From Pelobates cultripes (lineage: Eukaryota; Chordata; Amphibia; Anura; Pelobatidae): a stretch of DNA of 64,000 nt. The DNA lies in assembly GCA_933207985.1 (NCBI GenBank), contig OW240921.1:97120684-97184683 (forward strand), written 5' to 3'. Positions within the stretch are counted from its first letter, which is position 1. Each line of letters opens with the position of its first letter. Under the pieces are notes generated by a model. It did no database searches. It saw only the letters and a program-made list of their open reading frames with translations, and was not told the origin of the DNA. Below, in pieces: positions 58,260 to 64,000 of this stretch. The position numbers were made by a program, and so were the translations under genes.

Positions 58260-59770
58260 TGTGCATGGTTTATTATAAATATGGTGTTTTTAATCCATTA
58301 TTCGGTCTAGTAATTAGGTGTCTGATTATTTTTGCCTATATGATGAAGGTTTTGTAGAAGTCCCAATCAGAGAGCTGACTTTTCAGACTTTTAATTATGC
58401 ACGCCCCATTGGGTGGACTTACATATAGAGCAATGCAAGAGACACACAGATCTGAGGAAGCTGTGTATTCGGTGAAATGCGTAATCACACAAGTAGTACG
58501 TGACTGCTCATCCTCCAGGAAGTATCTTGAAATGATCCGAGAAACAGCTTTGCTGGGTGCTGGAGTCAGGAGCCTTGCTATAGTGCAGGGTTCAGCAACC
58601 TATGGCACACGTGCCATGCAAGGCACTCGAGGTGCCTTTGCAGGGCACTCAAGACTCCCAGAGCCAAACATAGGCTCTAGCCTATCAGGAGTCCAAGTGG
58701 AACTTCAGATATCTGCTAGTGCAACCCGATCAGTGATTGCAGGTGGTAAGGGGCAATCATCAATTTACGCATTGCAGCACTTAATTAAGTAATCTCAGAT
58801 CACTTCCTCCCAGCCCTTGTGAACGGGAATCCACACTGGAGTAGAGCAGCCTACAGCAGCTGTCGTAGCTCCTGCCCTTGACCTGTACCTGACCAGCCCG
58901 CTTCCCTCTGGAACCGGGGAAAGTCACCGACGCTGCTAGTTGCATAATAACCCCCCTCATCATACAAATAATACAAACAGCCCACACATTAACACAAACA
59001 CAAAGTCCCCACAAACACAACACCATTGACAATCCACATATATGCACATAACCCCACAAGCAGCCTCTCACATGCAATACCACAAGCAGCCCCACACATA
59101 CACATACACACACCAACAAACACACAATGTGACATATCATCCACACATACTATTTCACACAGCTCCCATACACAACCTACATTCATAGTTATCTTACACA
59201 ATATCACAATCTACTCATAAGCATAAACAATATGCAAGCCCACACACACACAAATATAACATTACAGAGCAACTGCAGCCCCCGTAAATAACACAATACA
59301 GCAAAATGTTTAATTTAAAAAAAAGTAGGACCAGCATGCCAAGAAATTCCAAGATCTTGTTTTGGCACAGTACTACTAAAAGGTTGCCTACCCCTGGTGT
59401 GGTGTGTATTACCGACAAACTGTGGGGAGTCAATAGGTGCTTCGTTTCCACTGGTTTATATTGCAGTTCTTTTTTGTGTCAAATAAATACATTTATTTGC
59501 ATTGCTGCCCACCAATCATGTGGCGTCTGGGATACTGAGTTACAACATCGCATGAGAGCTATGATCTTAACAAGCTCTATGTTTGGGAGTGAATTGGTTT
59601 ATTCAAAATTTTTTACATTGATAAAAAACAATATTACACTATGTATTTTGTTTCTCTTTTTTTTTCTCTTTATGCAACATTTGAGTGGATTTAGTGTTGT
59701 CCATTTCTATTATTTTGAGTGTCTGTGTGCTACATATTTTTGGTGGAATTTACAACACTCCTAAGTGTGT
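58260..59770 (+). mobile_element. PLE tail, interrupted by a hAT
   Basis: From 58,260 to 58,585 and again from 59,397 to about 59,770. The second part has AAATAAATACATTTATTTGCATTGCTGCCC, GGCGTCTGGGATACTGAGTTACAAC and the end GGAATTTACAACACTCCTAAG, in the style of PLE tails. The hammerhead-like CTGAGGAAGC...GTGAAATGCG lies at 58,452-58,482. Non-coding. Confidence 0.45.
58586..59396. mobile_element. Non-autonomous hAT with AC-rich repeat
   Basis: CAGGGTTCAGCAACCTATGGCAC at 58,586 and GGTTGCCTACCCCTG ending at 59,396 are inverted hAT-type ends (CAGGG..CAACC). Flanking 8-mers CTATAGTG and GTGTGGTG match at only five positions, so the TSD is degraded. The interior (58,965-59,260) is rich in ACACAAACA/CACATACACA repeats. 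Confidence 0.7.
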
Positions 59771-62700
59771 ATTTAGATTCATAGTGCATTTTAATTAAAT
59801 GTTTCGAAACACTTTATTTCAAACATTGTTGTGTTAGGAGTATTTTTTATTGTGATTATCAAAAACACTAATTATTGAAATATAAAATTTTAAAAGCTCT
59901 GTCGAGGTAATCTATATGGTCCTGGGGCCTCTAAACAAATTCCTATTAGCAAGTCTTTTATTTGCTATACAGCAAGCTAGGAAATTAGACTTGGAAATTA
60001 GAAAAATGAATTACGCACACAACAATCAAAACAAGGTACGTCATAACAAACATTAAGACTAAAAAGCTGTTTATTGTTGATTCTAAAACAAAAATTATAT
60101 TTCCTAAGATTTTTTTCTGGACCTTATGCCCGAAGGTGGACAGATACCCATTAGTCCATTTATACCTCCTAGGATAGTGATGATTACATTTGGCATAACC
60201 AGTCAATGGCCGTGAATCAATCTGCAATGTAATCCACAAACATCTGCTGTGTCAAGATCAGTCAACACTGACCATTCTGGAAAATGTAGTCCTCAAATAG
60301 CTGCTGTGCAACGTTAGTAATTGGCTGTTCATCACGGAAAATGAAATTCAAAATCTGTTTTGACGTTGATAGCCACCACTGACCTAAGGTTCTTATCTTG
60401 GCCTGAGGGCTGTCAAAATCAAGACTATTAAAAAACTTGTAAGTTGATTGCTTGTTTTGGTTGGACACAGAATGAGAGAGAGGAGCTCAGTTCAGCCACA
60501 AAATTCCTAATGTTGATAAACAAGGAAGCACTTACTATGCAAGGGGTACCCGGACCTCAGTTCAGCCAAATCAACTAACAACAGAAGATGTAAATAAATT
60601 GTCTGCTACAACCTGAAATAAACAGTGTTTCCTTTGTATAGTGCCATGACAGATATTTGAAACTTCAACCTTATGAAAGGTCTTTATCACCAAAAAACAC
60701 AATAAATAAATGGTGTTACATAGACTTGTGCATTTGCTTTCAGCCAAATTGCATTTCGTCTAAATTTAGGTCGATCAGTGGTGGGTCTGAATTCCGTAAC
60801 TCCGAAGCACAATATGGATGTATACCCCGACAAAAAATAAGTATGTTTGTGTGTTTCATGAATTCTACCTGTGGCACAAAAAAAAATAATTGATGGGAAA
60901 AAAAGATGATCGGCAGAACCAACCATACTTTTTATGTCAATCTGTGCAAAGATAGGATATTTGGATATATTATCATTTTTCATCCACTGTTGATATATAA
61001 TGTATGCATAATAAATAAATGAAAAAATAAATGAATAAAAATGTTCACTTTTGAATGTCCCTTATTTGCAGCAAATTTCTAAGCTCTGCTGCTTCTGCCG
61101 TCCTCTTTCTTATCTCCTACAGCCAAACCTTATCCTCCGATAATTTAGCGCACATAATAATCTAATAATGGAATAATCTACGTAAACTATGTGCAATAGA
61201 TATACTTGCAGGAGTTTAATTGAATAAAAAAACAGTCATTAAACTGCTTTCACTGGAATTTTTTTTTTTCATGATATATTTTTTTTTCAATGAAGGAAAC
61301 CCCAAAAGCACCTTCTTTTAGAAACCTTGAAGATCAGTCATTAGGTTATCTTCGAAGAAAGAGTAAAGAAGGTGAAGCTAAGATACTTTTTTGCGGCATT
61401 TTGTGGACACATTTTGCATGATGTTCCATCAGATATAGCCATATACCTCAGGTTTCTGGAGTGGTGCTTGAACATGTGACTACTTGCTCCAAGTCATCAA
61501 AACTCCCTGTACCTATACCAGCTAATAGAATGAAAAAACTGCTGCCATTTGTTAATGAGACTTTATTCCAGAAAAGTAAGAGTTCCATCACTCACAACAC
61601 TTAAGGGACTTGCTCAAAAAACATAGCACTTTAACAAATACAAATTGCAATCTGTTTAAGATTATTAGCGTATGCATTGGCCGTTTTTTTAGCTTAGCAT
61701 CATCGATCACTGTCTGTATACTTTGCTGATTTTTCTCTCCCCTCATGAGTACTGGAAAGACTTGTTCTGTCTAAAAGCAAAGAAAAATAGTGTAAAAAAA
61801 TCCCTTCCATTTTCTTAAGCTTTCAAAGCAAACAGTCTGTTTAATTTTTCCACTCAGTCAGCCACAAAATAGATAGGCTGGTCAAAATGCCTACTTAGAT
61901 CAAACAGGATCTTGGCTCATGGAAAATGCATAAATGCATGTGAGAACAGTCGCCCAGATGATGCGATAAGGTTTATTTTTTATAACATTTTCTCTTACAT
62001 AAAGTGCTTCACATTAAGATGCCTTTCAAGTATTTGTATGCCCTTCTAAATGGTGGCATTTACATTGGTTGACATTTATCCTATTGTGTGGCCTGCTGTC
62101 TTAGTGAGCAACATTCGTAAGACATAGCAGATAATTTGCAAAAGTGCAACAAATTGAACCACGATAATTTCTGAAGTTATCTGAGTGTCATTTATTGTCA
62201 AACCTTTACACGCACCTACTTTATTAACTATCGTGTGGTTTAAGTTGAACTCTGGTCTTGAATAAAAAGAAAACTACTAGACTTAAATATGTCATGTATT
62301 GAGTTTATTGAGAAAGCTTCTATATTTGTGGAACTAGTGTTTGTATGTTACAAAGTGTCATACTGACATATACAAATGCATAAAGGACCGCAGGTGATGT
62401 AGAAATGCAGATCTACGCAAGAGCTGATCTCTGCGCCTTTTATGGTGAATTCTCATAAAGCTACCCCATTACTCAAGGACGAGTAAGCCATAGTTTAGAG
62501 TGTGCAATTAAAAGTTTTGGAGGTGGTAAATGGGGGAAGATTTTTACGGGTAACCAAAAATATTTCTGAACAGGCTCTCAGCTGGTGAACAAATCAATGT
62601 ATGTAGGGTTCAGTTCCAAGACACCGTTGGATGCTATGAAATGAATATATGGGGGGATTTAGCTGACCTACAACTTAAGACGTATCACTAGGTATCCAAG

Positions 62701-63180
62701 GTGACACTAATTATTGTATTCCAAATCAAGGTTTCTACTGATATTATAATCAGATGTTAGTTTCCAAGTGATTAACACACACACACATATCACAACAGTA
62801 GAAATATTCAATAAAACATTGCACTTTAGAAAGCAGAAAAACAGTTAATGCAAGTATTGTAGTTTAATTGATTTGAGTGCGTTGATGACTCAGATATCTG
62901 TGTATCGGAGAAACAGAAAATTAAGAAAAGGAAAAGGCTCATAATTTATGAACTCTATGTGAACAATGTGTATAGTGATAATCAGTAAAAATTAAAGAAG
63001 CCTAAACATGTATATAGTGCAGTCATACATTTCCCTGGTTAGTGTTACACTATGATATAAACAGAGATGGATATATGTACTATCCACAAGGCCCAACATT
63101 AACCCCATTCACTGTCTAGTTCTTTATTAGAAGTTTAATTAGTTAAAATTAAACATGTATTTGAAACATGCAGTGTATAG
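59771..63180. other. Unannotated spacer
   Basis: Long AT-rich stretch with no recognised gene, TE or satellite. A palindromic AATGTTTCGAAACA lies at 59,799-59,812 and a CA run at 62,777-62,789. Confidence 0.4.
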
Positions 63181-64000
63181 TTAAAGAGACACTAGAGTCA
63201 CCAAAATAGCTTTAGCTTAACCCCTTGGTGACCAGACCACTTTTCAATTTTTTTGTACTATTTGGGACCAGAGCTGTTTTTACATTTCTGCAGTATTTGT
63301 GTTTAGCTGTAATTTTCCTCTTACTCATTTACTGTACCCACACATGTTATATACCTTTCTTCTCGTCATTAAATGGTGTTTCTAATGATACCATTATTCT
63401 CATCATATTTACTATAAAAAAAATATAAAATATGATGAACAAATGGAAAAAAACACACGTTTTCTATCAGTTACTCATCAACTGCCAAAAAAACACCCAT
63501 GATAAATAGTTTCTTCATTTTTTTTCTGAGTTTAGAAATACCCAATGTTAACATGTTCTTAGCTTTTTTTTTTTTTTTTAAGTTATAGGGCAATAAGTAC
63601 AAGTAGCACTTTGCTATTTCCATACCATTTTTTTTTCAAAATTAATGCAAGTTACACTGTAACACTGGTATCTGCCAGGAATCCATGAATAACCCTTCAC
63701 ATGTATATATTTTTTAAAAGAAGACAACCTAAGGTATTAAACATTGGGCATTTTGACTATCTCATGCTCTTTTCATGCAACCATTTTACCACCAATCTAT
63801 GCCAAATTGAAAAAAAATAATAATAATTGGTGATTCTTTTGACACACATAGCAATTTAATAATACCTGTACTTAGAGCTTTAAGGGTTACTGCCAAAGAA
63901 CACCCCAATATGTGTTCAGCAACATCTCCTGAGAACAGTGATACCACCCATGTATAGGTGTATCGGGTTATATTGAGGCTAAAATACCTTATTTGAAGGG
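63181..64000 (+). mobile_element. T2-type repeat, left end, continues beyond window
   Basis: TTAAAGAGACACTAGAGTCACC at 63,181, then AACCCCTTGGTGACCAGACC and a long AT-rich body (TTTGGGACCAGAGCTGTTTTTAC). The end resembles the other TTAA-bounded MITEs; the body is longer and its right end is outside the window. Confidence 0.55.

Larger units (their letters stand above)
54156..58545 (+). repeat. Tandem segmental duplication, about 2.2 kb per copy
   Basis: Copy A (about 54,156-56,330) is repeated as copy B (56,331-58,545). The join reads GATCCGAGAAAC then TTAGTATTACTTAG. The first part re-enters at 54,156, and the original right flank (GATCCGAGAAACAGCTTTGC) appears only after copy B. The unit spans the inner hAT-type element, the MITE tail and PLE tail sequence. 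Offset between copies drifts from 2,178 to 2,215 bp, mainly from satellite copy number and small indels. Confidence 0.9.

Noticed and set aside
58586..58593. Perfect 8-bp TSD for the hAT at 58,586
   Set aside because: Flanking 8-mers CTATAGTG and GTGTGGTG match at only five of eight positions, so only the inverted ends support the call.
1..64000. tRNA, rRNA or snRNA genes
   Set aside because: No cloverleaf-like A/B box pair or snRNA core was recognised by eye; a covariance-model scan would be needed to exclude degenerate copies.

Overview
The window looks like about 64 kb of vertebrate nuclear DNA, most likely from a frog or toad (anuran). The reasons are the overall AT-richness, the absence of any dense coding, and the repeat set: T2/Kolobok-type MITEs with TTAA ends, Neptune-type Penelope-like retroelements (PLEs), Tc1/mariner elements, palindromic hAT MITEs and an L1/Tx1-type LINE. 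I cannot name the species. No complete host gene, rRNA or tRNA was recognised. The single host-gene candidate is a possible 5' coding exon at 15,939-16,091. Non-repetitive blocks between the transposons read as intergenic or intronic DNA, and three of them look like possible conserved regulatory elements.

Layout. 0.5-1.6 kb: two T2-type MITEs back to back sharing one TTAA. 2.2-3.2 kb: a dead Tc1. 3.9-5.0 kb: an old unassigned repeat. 5.65-6.08 kb: an L1-type ORF1 fragment. 8.0-9.35 kb: a MITE and a PLE tail with target-site duplication (TSD). 11.6-14.2 kb: LINE 3'-end remnants. 16.2-20.4 kb: a three-layer nest in which a dead Tc1 is interrupted by a full-length Tc1-like element with an intact 338-aa DD37E transposase and by a PLE tail with a 15-bp TSD. 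26.7-29.9 kb: a hAT element with perfect 8-bp TSD carrying a T2 MITE and a large minisatellite whose strand polarity flips twice. 31.2-31.5 kb: a near-perfect palindromic hAT MITE. 35.9-36.8 kb: MITE and PLE debris. 36.8-44.4 kb: a 7.6-kb PLE dimer, two nearly identical copies head to head. 48.0-50.2 kb: another hAT with internal minisatellites. 50.9-52.0 kb: TG/AC minisatellites. 53.5-59.8 kb: a PLE region broken by a T2 MITE, which is broken by a hAT-type element with a promoter-like module and a GC-rich 70-bp satellite; about 2.2 kb of this was then duplicated in tandem. 63.2 kb to the end: the start of a further T2-type repeat.

The main biological content is therefore a record of transposition. 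The clearest result is the PLE dimer: two 3,496-bp arms match position for position with no net indel, sit between one 15-bp TSD, and share two disabling lesions (a UAG and a +1 A). This suggests that one defective RNA template was inserted as an inverted dimer in a single event. The element most likely to be functional is the DD37E Tc1-like transposon at 17,288-18,850.
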